64,000 nt of DNA, taken from contig JBCAML010000003.1 of assembly GCA_038503075.1 (NCBI GenBank), positions 62,001-126,000 on the forward strand. The letters run 5' to 3'. A program made the position numbers and the translations under genes. Position 1 is the first letter of the stretch; every line of letters begins with the position of its first letter. This document shows, piece by piece, positions 1 to 10,159 of the stretch. Under the pieces are notes generated by a model that worked only from the letters and a program-made list of their open reading frames with translations, made no database searches and was not told where the DNA came from. Source of the DNA: Gyromitra esculenta. Its lineage: Eukaryota; Ascomycota; Pezizomycetes; Pezizales; Discinaceae.

Positions 1-790
1 CTCTCCAACCACCACCTGGTTCCCCGATGAGTGTTATTTTAATTACATCTATCTTGTGCTGTCATGTTGAGGTTGTCTACTGCTACGCAATGCCACAACC
101 TATATCCTCCTGGTCCTGGCAAAAGTGTAGCGCCGAGTCGTATCCTCTCAGCACATACATTATCACTTGATTCCTGGGTGAGCATGTTCTGCTGGAATTC
201 TGTTCGAGTTGAAGATATTTGGGGTTGCGTATTACGGTTTAAACATGCATACTACTCGTCGTGGCTCACCGGTGGTCACTCGTCCCACCCAGCACTTTTC
301 GACTTTCGTGAAACGCTTGTTTGCCGTGAACGACACAGTTTAAGGTTACTCAAATACTCTATGGCTCACATCCACTTTGTCTCCTCACAAGCCAGAACAG
401 AGTCCATAGCTCGCCCTACCTGATTTCCGAAACTGTGGACGATGCTGCTGTCTTTTGCGGGAGTACTTGCCTGGTCTTTGACAACACCCCTGAACTCGCT
501 GCATTCCTAAGGATCCCATGCCGTTACGCGCCTGAGCCTAAGGGTCGAAAGACTGGAATCTTCATGAGGGTTTGAAGGTCAAGTCGCATCATCGAACCTT
601 GAGCCAGGATTTTAGGCTGAGTGCTCTGTCGTGAAGTGAGACACGTTACAGATTTAGGAGGCTTGGCGTATCTCCTTTTCCCGTCCAAGCAGCTACATGT
701 ATCCGTCTACGGCCAAAGTTGTTGGTGCTGCCTTCGCAGGGCATCCTGACTCACCATTATTTTTTGCTAGTTGATATTACCGCTCTCAGA
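1..790. other. Gene-free left edge
   Basis: No open frame here shows a recognisable domain, codon pattern or splice continuity. The longest open stretch (64-423 +) looks like random translation. A TACATGTA palindrome lies at 694-701. The last part is presumably the promoter of the F-box/ankyrin gene starting at 791. Confidence 0.5.
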
Positions 791-1902
791 ATGGAAAAGT
801 GGCGACGAGTATCGGTAGCTCGCGTCAGACTTTTCGGCCGGCACGGAAAGCTGCAATTGAGCCTCTCTCCTGGATCCAGGTAAGCTTTATTTCACCCGAG
901 GTGGATCACCCCCCTACCAAGAAAACTAATTTTGGCTGTAGTGGAGAAGCGCCTAGCACCACCACCACCGTCACCACCAGTACTATTCCTATCATGAACA
1001 ATGCCACCCAATTGCTTTCTCTTCCAAACGAACTCATCTTCTTGATCATCGGGTACCTCGACAATCTAAAGGACATCAACTCTCTAGCCAAAGCAAACCG
1101 CCGGCTCGCCTACGTCATAACCCCAATTCTCCACAAAATCGGTCTCAGGAATAAAAATGGGAGCAGCGCGATCCACTGGGCCGCGGCGCGTGGGCATGAG
1201 CCACTCGTCAGGCTAATTCTGGCGAAGGGTGGGAATGTAAATAAAACAGACTGGATGGGGAGCACACCACTGCACCAAGCGATGCATAACTGCCATATAG
1301 CAACAATAACCCTATTACTTGAGAGCGGGGCCAATGTTAGCGCGACGGACTTGGTTGGCTGCACGCCGCTTCATATGGCATTGCGTGGGTATAGGGTTGT
1401 GCTGGAGGGTGCGAAGATGGGTTCTCTAAACGCCCAGGAGCGCAGACCATCGACCCAACTTCATGAAACAGCCATCAGGATTCTCCTTCGACACGGGGCG
1501 GATCCTAATGCAAAGACCAGTGACGGGGATACGTCACTTCACTACGCGACCAGGTATTGCCATTCATCGAACCACTCGTTGATCGAGCTACTGCTTGATA
1601 GTGGGGCCAACCCCCTGCTCAGAAACTCGCGGCAGCACAGAGCATCTGATCAATTATGGGACTGGGATAATTCATACAGAATGATAAAGAGAAGGGAATG
1701 GGTCAGGGAGAAGGGATATATACGTGCGTCCATTTTATGTATTACCAGCGGATATTGCAGAAAGGATGGAGATAGAACAAGATTTTCAATGGGTCGGGGC
1801 ATATGCACACTGGTCCGGACCCTTTTATGGGCTGGTTGGGTTGGATTGATGCTTCTCTTGAGCGGGCTGGGCTGGGCCAGGGTTAAAAACACCCAGGGCT
1901 GA
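791..1902 (+). CDS. F-box / ankyrin-repeat protein
   Basis: Two-exon model: 791-879 and 942-1902, giving about 349 residues. The intron 880-941 has a GTAAGC donor, a CTAAT branch-like site and a TAG acceptor, and it joins the ATG at 791 in frame with the body; an in-frame ATG at 994 is the fallback start. From about residue 53 an F-box-like segment opens with LLSLPNELIFLIIGYL, followed by ankyrin repeats with the marks AIHWAAARGHEPLVRLIL, STPLHQAMHN and DGDTSLHYAT. Such proteins are usually SCF ubiquitin-ligase adaptors or generic protein-binding scaffolds; the substrate cannot be inferred. After the last repeat the C-terminal 80 residues are unlike ankyrin and end in a hydrophobic stretch encoded by GGGCTGGGC-type repetitive DNA, so the true 3' end is uncertain. 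A related broken gene lies tail-to-tail at 2569-3169. Confidence 0.7.
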
Positions 1903-2568
1903 AATAATTTGACGGGCTCTGTAAGAAATAGTCCACACTGGTAGATTTGTTTAAGCAAATATTAAATATGTACATACCCTTCAATAGAAAACGATAAAAC
2001 TACCGTCGGGTTCTAGAGTAGACCTGCCTTGATCTACCCTAGTGTTTTCGAACTGGTAAAGATTATCTTGGGCCTAGGCTGGTCTATTTTTACTCAACGC
2101 GTTAACGACAAGGATTCATTGGGTCTGTGCTGAAATAAGAAATGTCGGCAGCCCCACCGATAGCGCGACCCAGGCGGTGGGTTAAGTTAGACTGGGCCGA
2201 GCTGAATATTAACCCAGGCTGAGCCATTGGGAAAGCTTACAGACCAACGATTTTACTGGCAGCCTTGCGGGAAATTTGATTAACGAAATAAAGTGCCCTC
2301 CCCCATATCATTTCCAAGCATATCACAGAGATAGAAAGACTAGAATGAGCAACTATACGAAAATGATCGTACATGGCAGGCTCAGTAGTTACTCCCGAAG
2401 CCTATATAACTATATTTCAGATAGCAGATAGAAGCATCTTAGACCACCTTTCTACAGTTTTAAACTACGATGATTCAAAAAATACTGTAGGAAATTACCG
2501 TTTGTACTTGGCCCCAACATTACTGCATCCTCCAGCATCTCTGAGATCAAGGAATGCCCCGAATACCA
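1903..2568. other. Intergenic with GGGCTGGG-type repetitive tracts
   Basis: Lies between two convergent ankyrin genes. Short similar tracts rich in GGGCT/GGGCC and 'gctgaaataa' recur at about 1895-1935 and 2130-2230, which suggests remnants of an old repeat. No coding signal is seen. Confidence 0.35.
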
Positions 2569-3169
2569 CTAGGACGCCATCATCCCAGCTTTATCCTCGA
2601 TCACAGCATCCGCACCGTGGTCAAGAAGCAGTTTGATAACCACCAGTTCATGATCAGGATATCTTGGCATCCAGAGATCTCCGCACTGCACTACTAGGTG
2701 AAGGGGTGTGTTTCCCCCGTTGCCTAGAACATCAGGTCCAATGCCAATCGTCGAGGAATATCTTGATGATGGTATCTCGCTTTCTCTGTGCGGCAATACG
2801 GATCGGCATGTCTCCTATGTAGTCTTGTGCAAAGACACCGGCTCCTCTGTCTAGTAGCGGTCTGACTAATTTTTTGTGTCCACTGTTTGCTGCCTGATAG
2901 AGTGGCGTTTTCTCAGACTCGTCTCTGTCGTCTAAGTTCCCTCCCTTCTCCAGTACTAGCCGAGCTAGCGCTAGGTACCCGTGCACTGATGCCCAGTGAA
3001 GCGCATTGGTGCCGTCTTTATCTTCAAGAGCAAGTTTGTGAAGGAGTGGAGTTAAGAGGAACTCCAGACTGCGACATGTTTGGATGAGAACGCTGACATC
3101 TTTTGGGCCGAGGTTCTCGGCAACGAGATACACGAGCTCGTTTGAAAGAACAAGTAGCTGGGAATACAT
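2569..3169 (-). pseudogene. Frameshifted F-box/ankyrin gene
   Basis: Starting at the ATG at 3169, the minus strand encodes an F-box-like opening (LLVLSNELVYLVAENLG) and ankyrin repeats (NALHWASVHGYLALARLVLE, KTPLYQAANSGHKKLVRPLL). The frame then runs out at about 2732. The next ankyrin repeat (NGGNTPLHLVVQCG, then LLLDHGADAVIEDKAG) continues in the neighbouring frame down to a stop at 2569. The switch falls inside a single repeat near 2745-2755, with no plausible intron there, so this looks like a one-base indel. The layout matches the intact gene at 791-1902 in domain order, suggesting an old inverted duplicate that decayed. A sequencing error is the alternative. Confidence 0.6.
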
Positions 3170-3371
3170 AGCAGCTCTGAAATGCGCGCTGTAGTCCAGG
3201 AGAGATTATTACCTTCTCGGGAAACAGATCTGAAGGGAGCAAAACCGACCTTGGCTATCTAGCTTTATTACGGGTTTCCTCGAGGTGAACCCAGAGCAGT
3301 ATGGTGTCTCGATGGGCCTGGGAATAACTGGGAATGCCAAGATTTAGGGATTTCTCCCAAGGGCATGCACT

Positions 3372-4233
3372 ACTCATGTCGCCGGATTGCTATTGTTTTC
3401 CCTTTTATAGAAGTAGATCTGCCCACCAAAATCTCACGGTAAGGCAAGCAGCTATGGTAGGTTAGTTTTTGGAGGGAGTAACCAAGAGCTTGGTTGCCAC
3501 GCTGGAGAGTTTCCTATTGGCGTAAGGATACAGACCTATTTCCTGGTCCACAGGGAAAGCAATACTACTCGTGATGCAATCGGGTATTCAATGATACAAG
3601 GGTTTGAACCAATCAAGATATGGGGCGAATATGGTGAGAAGTGGCATAGACGGTTCGAAAACTTCCATAAATGGCTTGATCAACGAAGTGGCGGTGCTAT
3701 ACATCACCGCCTTGAGTCTTGCTCGCCCAATAGGGCGTCCCCTTCATTAGAATCCCTGTATCATTGAATACCCGATTGCATCACAAGTATTCCCGATCAG
3801 CCAAATACCAGGATGGTCCAAATACTAGGAAGGTCAGTTGTATTTCTCATTGGGCAAAGTTTGGTTACCCTGCTAGATACCAGCGAAAATTTAATATGGT
3901 TTCGGAATACGAGTGTCGCAACCACAGCCATTGTCAAAATTAAAGAATAATAAATTCAACAACAAGCATCTTAGACACATAGAAATGGATGTGTTTGGGT
4001 AGGCGAGTTGGTTTCTGTATTTTTTTTGATAGTTTTCGAAGTGTGTTCTCGGTTTGGAGTTTATCTTGTAGTTTAGGCTTTCACGTGGTTCCACGTTGTT
4101 GCTTTGTACCCCGAAGCCATATTTTATTTTCTAGCAAGCATAAGCAAGTTTTCTTACCAGAATCCGTGTTCTGGTATTTTGACCGTCCTGGTATTTGGCT
4201 GATCGGGAATAGTAGCAATCCGGCGACATGAGT
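3372..4233. mobile_element. Nested inverted-repeat (foldback) element
   Basis: Three pairs of perfect inverted repeats are visible. Outer pair A: 3372-3392 with 4213-4233 (21 bp). Pair C: 3789-3813 with 4186-4210 (25 bp). Inner pair B: 3571-3598 with 3757-3784 (28 bp). On the right, C' and A' are adjacent; on the left, A and C are separated by about 390 bp that contain the B-B' hairpin. The simplest reading is an old element whose terminal repeat was A+C, split on its left arm by a second inverted-repeat element. No transposase reading frame is present, so both would be non-autonomous. Confidence 0.6.
3571..3784. mobile_element. Inner inverted-repeat element
   Basis: A 28-bp perfect inverted repeat (3571-3598 and 3757-3784) bounds 214 bp. 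A small hairpin built on GGCGGTG/CACCGCC lies inside at about 3692-3714. The element sits within the left arm of the larger nested structure. No open frame is carried. Confidence 0.5.
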
Positions 4234-5231
4234 ATGTGCTTTCGCGATTCACTAAGGATTTTAGGGCTGGCCCGAAAGATGACTAAGCAAGATAACATGA
4301 TACATACCACACATACACAGACTCGCTTCTTTATACTCGTTCTTCTTCTTTTTCTTCATCTCTTTTCAATCAATCGATAGCTAATTGCTACAATCATCTC
4401 GCTTAAACAACATTTTGTATATATATGGCATACTAGATATCGTGTTAAGAATAAATACAGAACAAAATGTAAAGACACATAAGAAGATGTAAATTTGTAG
4501 GGTTAAAACTAAAATGGCTACAGTCAGTACACACAAAAAGCGCCCTACTAATCCCACGCCACAGAGTCCTCTCGAGCTCTGGTAGTGGGGATTAGTGCTA
4601 TATACATATACTCGACAGGTTGCATTTCTCAAATCTCCCTTAATAGGATAAGCTTGGACGCTGTGGTAGAGGAGTGATGCTCTCGTAGAGGCAATAGTAA
4701 CCTATTGCAGCCTGTAGAATAATGGTGTATGATCAGAATTACGCACTTTGGTGTGCTCATTCCCTCACTGTTCTTGCTCGAATAACGATGATTGCTAATT
4801 TGGTTTAAGTAACCTACATGTACCTATTCATTAGTTTGTAGAAAAAAACGATTCCTAAAGGTGAATAACCTCGTTCGAGATTTGACCCGGCACTCAATTT
4901 AGCCCAGCAATTTCAAATATTAAAGTGGAGCATGGCTCAGTGTTTTATCCTATAATTGTTTACAATTGAACAAAAGCTAACTTCTTGTAGGAACGGGATT
5001 GCCTCATCGACAACCGTAGCAGCATTATGTGCTGTGTCTATTTCGCTATTTCCCAACCCCCCACCGTTTAAATTGAATACTTGGCCTTCGGAACAATAAC
5101 CCACTAGTCAAAATCAAAAGCTATAGAATCTCCAATCCGACAAACGATAAGAAGTACTCTACTCCATGTCCGAATTTTCTGTTCTAATCCAATTTTTCTC
5201 CAAGATCCTGCCTAAATCAATCTAATTTGCC
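4234..5231. other. Intergenic, AT-rich
   Basis: No gene is recognised. The open stretch on the minus strand at 4381-4632 is AT-rich and hydrophobic only by composition. A TACATGTA palindrome occurs at 4815-4822. Confidence 0.4.
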
Positions 5232-6251
5232 CTAATTTGGCTCTTTCAGCCTTCTTTTTGCTGGTTGGGATCTTTCTGTTTCACTATCTTCTCCCTGTTC
5301 AGCCTCACTTGCTGTCCGCTTTGGGGCTGCGCTCCAGTCACTCTCATCCCCAATTGGAAAGCTTTCTCCCGGCCCGCCCAGAGTTTGCATTCGCCCATAA
5401 ACAGGGCTAGAATTTTCCATCGTCTGTGGAGTATTCAACGGAAGCTCCATGGGTTCTGCATAGAATGATCTCAATGGATCAAATAAATCGGGCGGCATAT
5501 GTGGCGGCTGGTCGATATGGTCAGGTGATCCTATATCTTCTGCATCGGGAAGCATACCGAGCTGGGATGGTATAGGGTTTGGACCAAATTGCATCGGTGT
5601 GTCAGATAAGTCAGCCAGGGGCTGCGATAACTCATTATCAGTAGGCCCGTCAAAAATAAAGAGAGGTAGATCTGATGATGATACACCGGCCAAATTAGGA
5701 TATCCTACACCAAGACTAGCGGGCATACTTGTTATGTCCGGCAGTATCTGCGTTGTAGGTAGTATATTAGGCACTATTGGCTGTGCATTGGTCAGTTGTG
5801 ACATTGATGATCGATTAGACGGTGTTTGCGGTGATATATTGGAAAATGTTCCTTGGACAGGATATCTCGCGATCGAAACAACCTGTGCTTCCTCCATAGC
5901 GTTCACCTCTTCTGATAAGTTATATGTAGGAGTAAGTTCACTCAGAAGCCGTGCATGGTATAGTCTATACTCCAATGGCAAATACGCCTCGTTGCCAACG
6001 GTAATAGCGTCAATAACTTCGCTGTATGCGAGAATATTAACCTCTTCATTTCCCCCCGAGCTACAATGGCATTGCCAACAAGGGATTCCTGTATGAACCA
6101 CAGGCTCTTGTACGTAGTTACCGAGAGGACATATGCCATCGGTATCAAGGTAAGAGCCAACTTGCTGTGGTACACGTACGGTACACCTTCGCGTGATGGT
6201 GAATTTCGATCCGTGAAAGCACTCATATCGATAAAGTCGATAGTTGCACAT
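5232..6251 (-). CDS. Hypothetical protein with Cys/His N-terminal module
   Basis: A single-exon model of about 339 residues from the ATG at 6251 to the stop at 5232. I do not recognise the family. The first 65 residues form a compact Cys/His-rich module (YECFHG, TRRCTV, GICPLG, GIPCWQCHC) whose spacing could bind zinc. The rest is low-complexity and polar, rich in Pro, Ser and Asp, with PxxDxSDT-like stretches, and ends in a basic tail (SQPAKRRLKEPN) preceded by an acidic patch, reminiscent of a nuclear localisation signal. This architecture would fit a nuclear or regulatory protein, but that is inference only. The frame is open over more than 1 kb, which supports a real gene. An upstream exon cannot be excluded. 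Confidence 0.6.
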   Translation of the reverse strand: MCNYRLYRYECFHGSKFTITRRCTVRVPQQVGSYLDTDGICPLGNYVQEPVVHTGIPCWQCHCSSGGNEEVNILAYSEVIDAITVGNEAYLPLEYRLYHARLLSELTPTYNLSEEVNAMEEAQVVSIARYPVQGTFSNISPQTPSNRSSMSQLTNAQPIVPNILPTTQILPDITSMPASLGVGYPNLAGVSSSDLPLFIFDGPTDNELSQPLADLSDTPMQFGPNPIPSQLGMLPDAEDIGSPDHIDQPPHMPPDLFDPLRSFYAEPMELPLNTPQTMENSSPVYGRMQTLGGPGESFPIGDESDWSAAPKRTASEAEQGEDSETERSQPAKRRLKEPN

Positions 6252-7374
6252 CCTCAAATCTCTAGGGTAGCTGATATCAGACGGAGTGAAATTGTCTTGA
6301 TGAAACGATCTCTCTTTAGATTGTTGATAACTGGAGTGAGGAGATACTGCGATACTTTATTGATGATGGATGTTCTCGGAAGGTGTCGGGGATTTGGAAT
6401 CCTCATATACTTGCTATTTGCACGGAAGTACAGATCACATGAGCCATCTTATACTAGCCAGCATCTAATCAGCTGATGGGGATTTTCTTTCTATGGTGCA
6501 CATTCCTGGGAATAGTTTACGCTGTAACGTGATGCATACACAACACGCTATCACTAGAAAATACGGCATAGAAAATCCAATTCATCAAGTGACGGATGAT
6601 AAAATAATAGAGTTGGATGCAAATTTGGAGTTAACCTATACGTATTGCTTTTACGGTAACACCATACATGTAGACTACACGCGATTCTATCATCTCTAAC
6701 AGGCCCATTCTCTCATCAACGCCCCTTATACATATTATTGTGTCGTGCCTATTTACTTCAACCGATACTTACACTCTTTTCGTCCCGGGTCGAATACGGA
6801 GTCTCTAAAAGGTTTGGGAATGCATTGTTTGATACATTGCCCATGTAAAAGGGGGGAGGAATGCCCACCCGCTGTAGAGATTGACGAGCATATACCACTT
6901 GAATTATTTTTTTTGGTCAGTTCTACAGGGGTTACAGTTGGATAGCGAACGGGGTCAGGGTTGGCAGACTATTGAGAGGGCACTGGTTTTTGATACCTTT
7001 CTTATAGTCCTGTACCTGCTCGACGGTCCATACCTATCCAAACTATTTCATAACCAAAGATCAATACCTTATCTATTGCCTTATACTCTTTCAATAATTC
7101 TTGCCAAGCCTGACCCCTGTTCGCCTTCTGACCATAATCCCTTGTAATCATGTACAAGAACCAAAGACTCGTGAAAAGGTAGAATATCAAATTCACTATA
7201 TTATATATAGAGAGTAGAGAAATAAATCAGGGAAAAGATACAACGGGACAACCATCCCAAATAGCAAGCGGACCCAAACAGACACTTGCGCATACAAAAC
7301 TAAAAACCAGGACCAATCCCCAAGACCAAATCAAATTTAAACCATCCTTAGTTTATTTCGCGGTCGATCGTAAA
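6252..7374. other. Intergenic
   Basis: Short open frames here have no domain or codon support. TACATGTA lies at 6665-6672. The left side is presumably the promoter of the minus-strand gene ending at 6251. Confidence 0.4.
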
Positions 7375-8193
7375 CTAACGATATCGTGACAAAAGGTCAC
7401 CGTATTTATCCAACATGGATTGCATCGGGATCAGAGATGCGGGCAGTCGTTCTGGCGCGTGCAGACCTGGCGAAGCTATGATTCCGCCTCCAGGACTAGA
7501 GATAGGACTGTAACTTGTGACAAGTGGGCTGAATCTAACAGATCCCCTCAGCCGTGGAAGTTTCGGCCTGTTGGCTAAGTAGCCGTAGTGATGAGGGTCA
7601 CTTTGCATAAGTACGGGCTCGTTATCTGCATCTCCATATTTCCTATTCTTGGAACCTGGGGAATGAACGCTGGAAGTCTCTCTTGGCTGTATCCGAGAAA
7701 GTTCACAGCGCTGCTTCTTAGCTTCGATAGTAGCACTAACTGCACAGTGTGCAATATGCTTATTGCTAATGGGAGGATAAACAAATGCTACCCCAGCCCT
7801 CGAGACTTGAGGCGCATACTCGTTTCTATTCATCTGAATAGGTCGAGATGGCGAAGGGAAGTTGAAGGACTGGCAATAGTTTTGTTCAAATTCTTCGTCG
7901 CGGGGGCCTACTTGAGCATGAGCGCGAAAAAATTTTGGCCCTTGCTCATCAGAGGCGTATTTATTCAAACTCCTATGCTCCGAGCCAGGTACCTGCCCGC
8001 GATTCGAATAATCTGTAGCGGACTCTACAGTCGGGCGGTGGTATGCCTGGCGTGGCAGTGGATCCTGGCGTCGAGAGAGATTAGTTGAACAGTCCGATGA
8101 ACAGTAGGTTGAAACTGGTGGAATATTGTGGCTATTGGAGTGAAATTCAGGACAAAAACGTGATTGAGCGTCAGCATCTCGACTCATCTTCAT
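7375..8193 (-). CDS. Hypothetical polar, disordered protein
   Basis: Single open frame from the ATG at 8193 to the stop at 7375, 272 residues. No domain is recognised. Composition is rich in Ser, Pro, Arg, Asn and Tyr, as in intrinsically disordered proteins, with no signal peptide or membrane segment. A short ordered-looking C terminus (SLIPMQSMLDKYGDLLSRYR) could form a helix. The two hypothetical genes here are on the same strand, 1.1 kb apart. The frame being open for 819 bp in an AT-leaning region supports a gene, but a fast-evolving orphan or a fortuitous frame both remain possible. Confidence 0.5.
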   Translation of the reverse strand: MKMSRDADAQSRFCPEFHSNSHNIPPVSTYCSSDCSTNLSRRQDPLPRQAYHRPTVESATDYSNRGQVPGSEHRSLNKYASDEQGPKFFRAHAQVGPRDEEFEQNYCQSFNFPSPSRPIQMNRNEYAPQVSRAGVAFVYPPISNKHIAHCAVSATIEAKKQRCELSRIQPRETSSVHSPGSKNRKYGDADNEPVLMQSDPHHYGYLANRPKLPRLRGSVRFSPLVTSYSPISSPGGGIIASPGLHAPERLPASLIPMQSMLDKYGDLLSRYR

Positions 8194-8680
8194 CTTAGAG
8201 TCTCTAAAATAAAATCGTAGGAAGAAGTTCGTGTGGGTTGCTTAGTCGGTTAGATGGAGATCTCTCCCTCCGTATATATAATACTGGCTGCTAAGTTTGT
8301 AATTGTTTTCAAATCCAGTAGCCACAAGTTTTATCGTGGTCATGTTGAAAGAGGCCATTTTAAACACTTGAGGGAATGTTAGTAATTTCATTGTATTTGA
8401 AGTGGATGGGAATTAAAAAATAGAATAGACAAACAATTGACCAATAAAACACTCATTGAGAGAATTCTAAGTAACGGTGCTGCCCAGTCAAGGTTGCTCG
8501 ATAGGTCACGTGGACAGCGAACCTACTCTAAATTATCGAAATACACACCATAGTATCAGGCCTAGCAAGCTCTGATTTAGCCTAATTACTGATCTTAACA
8601 CTTAAATCGGTGCCAAGTTACAGGCGCTATGCCATGGGCGTACTGGGGTGAGATTGAATGCTCAAGATGCATGCAACCAT
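8194..8680. other. Promoter/intergenic region
   Basis: Lies upstream of the minus-strand gene that starts at 8193. A TATATATAA tract near 8273-8282 is about 80 bp upstream of the start codon and could act as a TATA element. Nothing else is seen. Confidence 0.3.
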
Positions 8681-8830
8681 GTGCTCGCTAAAAATTTAAT
8701 TTGTCCTCTAAGTTTACCTAGGCACGCATGGCAACCAAAAAGATAGTCTCGTCGCCAGGCCTAAGATGTTAGCAGCGTTAGACCGGGCCTAGGTAAACCC
8801 AAAGCACAAATTAAATTTTTTGGCGAGTAC
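8681..8830. mobile_element. MITE-like element, copy A
   Basis: The ends form a roughly 43-bp terminal inverted repeat: 8681-8723 reads the same as the reverse complement of 8787-8830 with few mismatches, sharing the core TTTAATTTGT and GTTTACCTAGGC. Only about 60 bp lie between the arms. The same terminal repeat bounds copy B at 12504-12792. No coding capacity. Length, AT-rich ends and near-absence of internal sequence fit a non-autonomous DNA transposon. No clear target-site duplication could be fixed. Confidence 0.7.
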
Positions 8831-8927
8831 CAGCCTCACACGCAAGAAATTTGCTGGGCTCTTCAGTATCTCTGAAGGCGGGCAGTGCTACTCAACAAGA
8901 GCCTTGCCCGATATAATAAATTATGTT

Positions 8928-8954
8928 TCTACAAGTTCCACTACGATGTAGAAT
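8928..8954. repeat. Inverted repeat, small hairpin
   Basis: TTCTAC and GTAGAA flank a 15-nt loop. It belongs to a cluster of palindromes with AGTA or ACTA centres in this island. Confidence 0.3.
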
Positions 8955-9010
8955 CAAGGTGATCCTAGTAGGACGAGTGACAATGATGCCAAGGGTTATT
9001 AGTTGTAAAA

Positions 9011-9029
9011 GGAGCAGTTCTACTGCTCC
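9011..9029. repeat. Palindrome, 19 bp
   Basis: GGAGCAGT and ACTGCTCC surround a 3-nt centre, forming a strong short hairpin. Confidence 0.5.
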
Positions 9030-9202
9030 AGAATGGAAACAGGTATAGGAATACAGCCGTGGTAGATACTAGAAATCTAGCTGAGATGTTAAGAGTATTT
9101 CTTGCAAGGTATTCAATAATCTGTAACGGTACTACTAGTACCATTAGTTACATAGCATGAGCAGTATTGTCTCAGTCCTGTGCAGTCATTGAGCTGAGTA
9201 GG

Positions 9203-9235
9203 CAGTTGTTACTCTGTACTACAGAGTAACAACTG
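9203..9235. repeat. 33-bp near-perfect palindrome
   Basis: Two 16-bp arms, CAGTTGTTACTCTGTA and its exact complement, are separated by one base. Such a hairpin can extrude as a cruciform or fold in RNA. A 15-bp palindrome (GGTACTACTAGTACC) lies about 65 bp upstream. The cluster is within the island bounded by the two MITE copies. Confidence 0.7.
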
Positions 9236-9298
9236 AGAGCCAGTTACCCTACTTTATTTGGAGAAGTGGAGTATGGCAAAGAAGACAACAAGAGCAGA

Positions 9299-9650
9299 AA
9301 TACCTCACTTAAATACTTCACTTTTTCATACAATCACTCAGGCTTATAATTGAAACAAAGACATTCTATTCACAACTTAGACCCATTAAACCCTTTATCT
9401 ACAAATTCTTGTTTTTTCAGTGATTCAATTAATGAAAATAATGCAACGTGGACAACAATAATTCTGAAGTAGAATTAAAAGTGTAAGTAATAAAATTACA
9501 ATAGAAGTAAAATTAAACCATTGCTCAAAAAAGAAGGAAAACATGAACGTAAACAAGAATCCATTATTTAAACACTTCTCTTTTCCCATACTACAGCTTA
9601 TAACTAAAACAAAAACATTGTATTCATAACTTTAACCTATCGTATTATAT
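9299..9650. repeat. Diverged direct repeat pair in AT-rich DNA
   Basis: Segments at about 9305-9385 and 9563-9640 align as direct repeats, sharing GGCTTATAA/AGCTTATAA, AAACA and ATTC..ACAACTT-type words in the same order and spacing. Similarity looks around 70 percent by eye. No coding frame is present. Confidence 0.4.
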
Positions 9651-9800
9651 CTCATCACTTAGGACTATATTTTTTACATTATCTGTGAAAATTAGGGGTA
9701 TAGGTACACTGGAAGCAGTCGGATGTATTTGCATACTATTTGAATAATATATTGCCATGCTCGCGCAATAGTACGTTCAATACGCTGATGCGCCTAGTAC

Positions 9801-9950
9801 GCCCATACACCCATACTTTTGCTTCTATTCTCTCCCAAATAGCACGCCCAGCACGCCCAGCACGCCCAGTACACCCATACGCCCATATCTTTGCTTGAAC
9901 CTCCTCCCGAATAGCACGGCTAATACGCCCATACGCCCAATAGCTGCCTC
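9801..9950. repeat. CACGCCCAG tandem array
   Basis: A 10-bp word, CACGCCCAGC, is repeated without gaps at about 9843-9870. It is flanked by two copies of a longer unit (GCCCATA, TTTGCTT, CTCC, AATAGCACG) at 9801-9846 and 9881-9918. The block marks an abrupt switch from AT-rich to GC-rich DNA. Confidence 0.65.
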
Positions 9951-10159
9951 GATCGGATTCTCCTAAGTCGGAACCCTACCCCCCTTCCTCGGCAGCTTCA
10001 CTAGACCTCACCCACATCTCCCACCAGCATTTCTCTTATATGAGCCACACCTCACACCCACACCTCACACCTCTTGCTTGATCTTCTGCTCCTGCTTCAA
10101 AGAACTTCGCTAACAGGTCTCCAGGTTGTATGTCGCTGTCGTTCAGTGTCCATGCCCCC

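Noticed and set aside
8681..9235. CRISPR-like array
   Set aside because: Repeats are inverted and unequal, without regular spacers, and the organism is a fungus.
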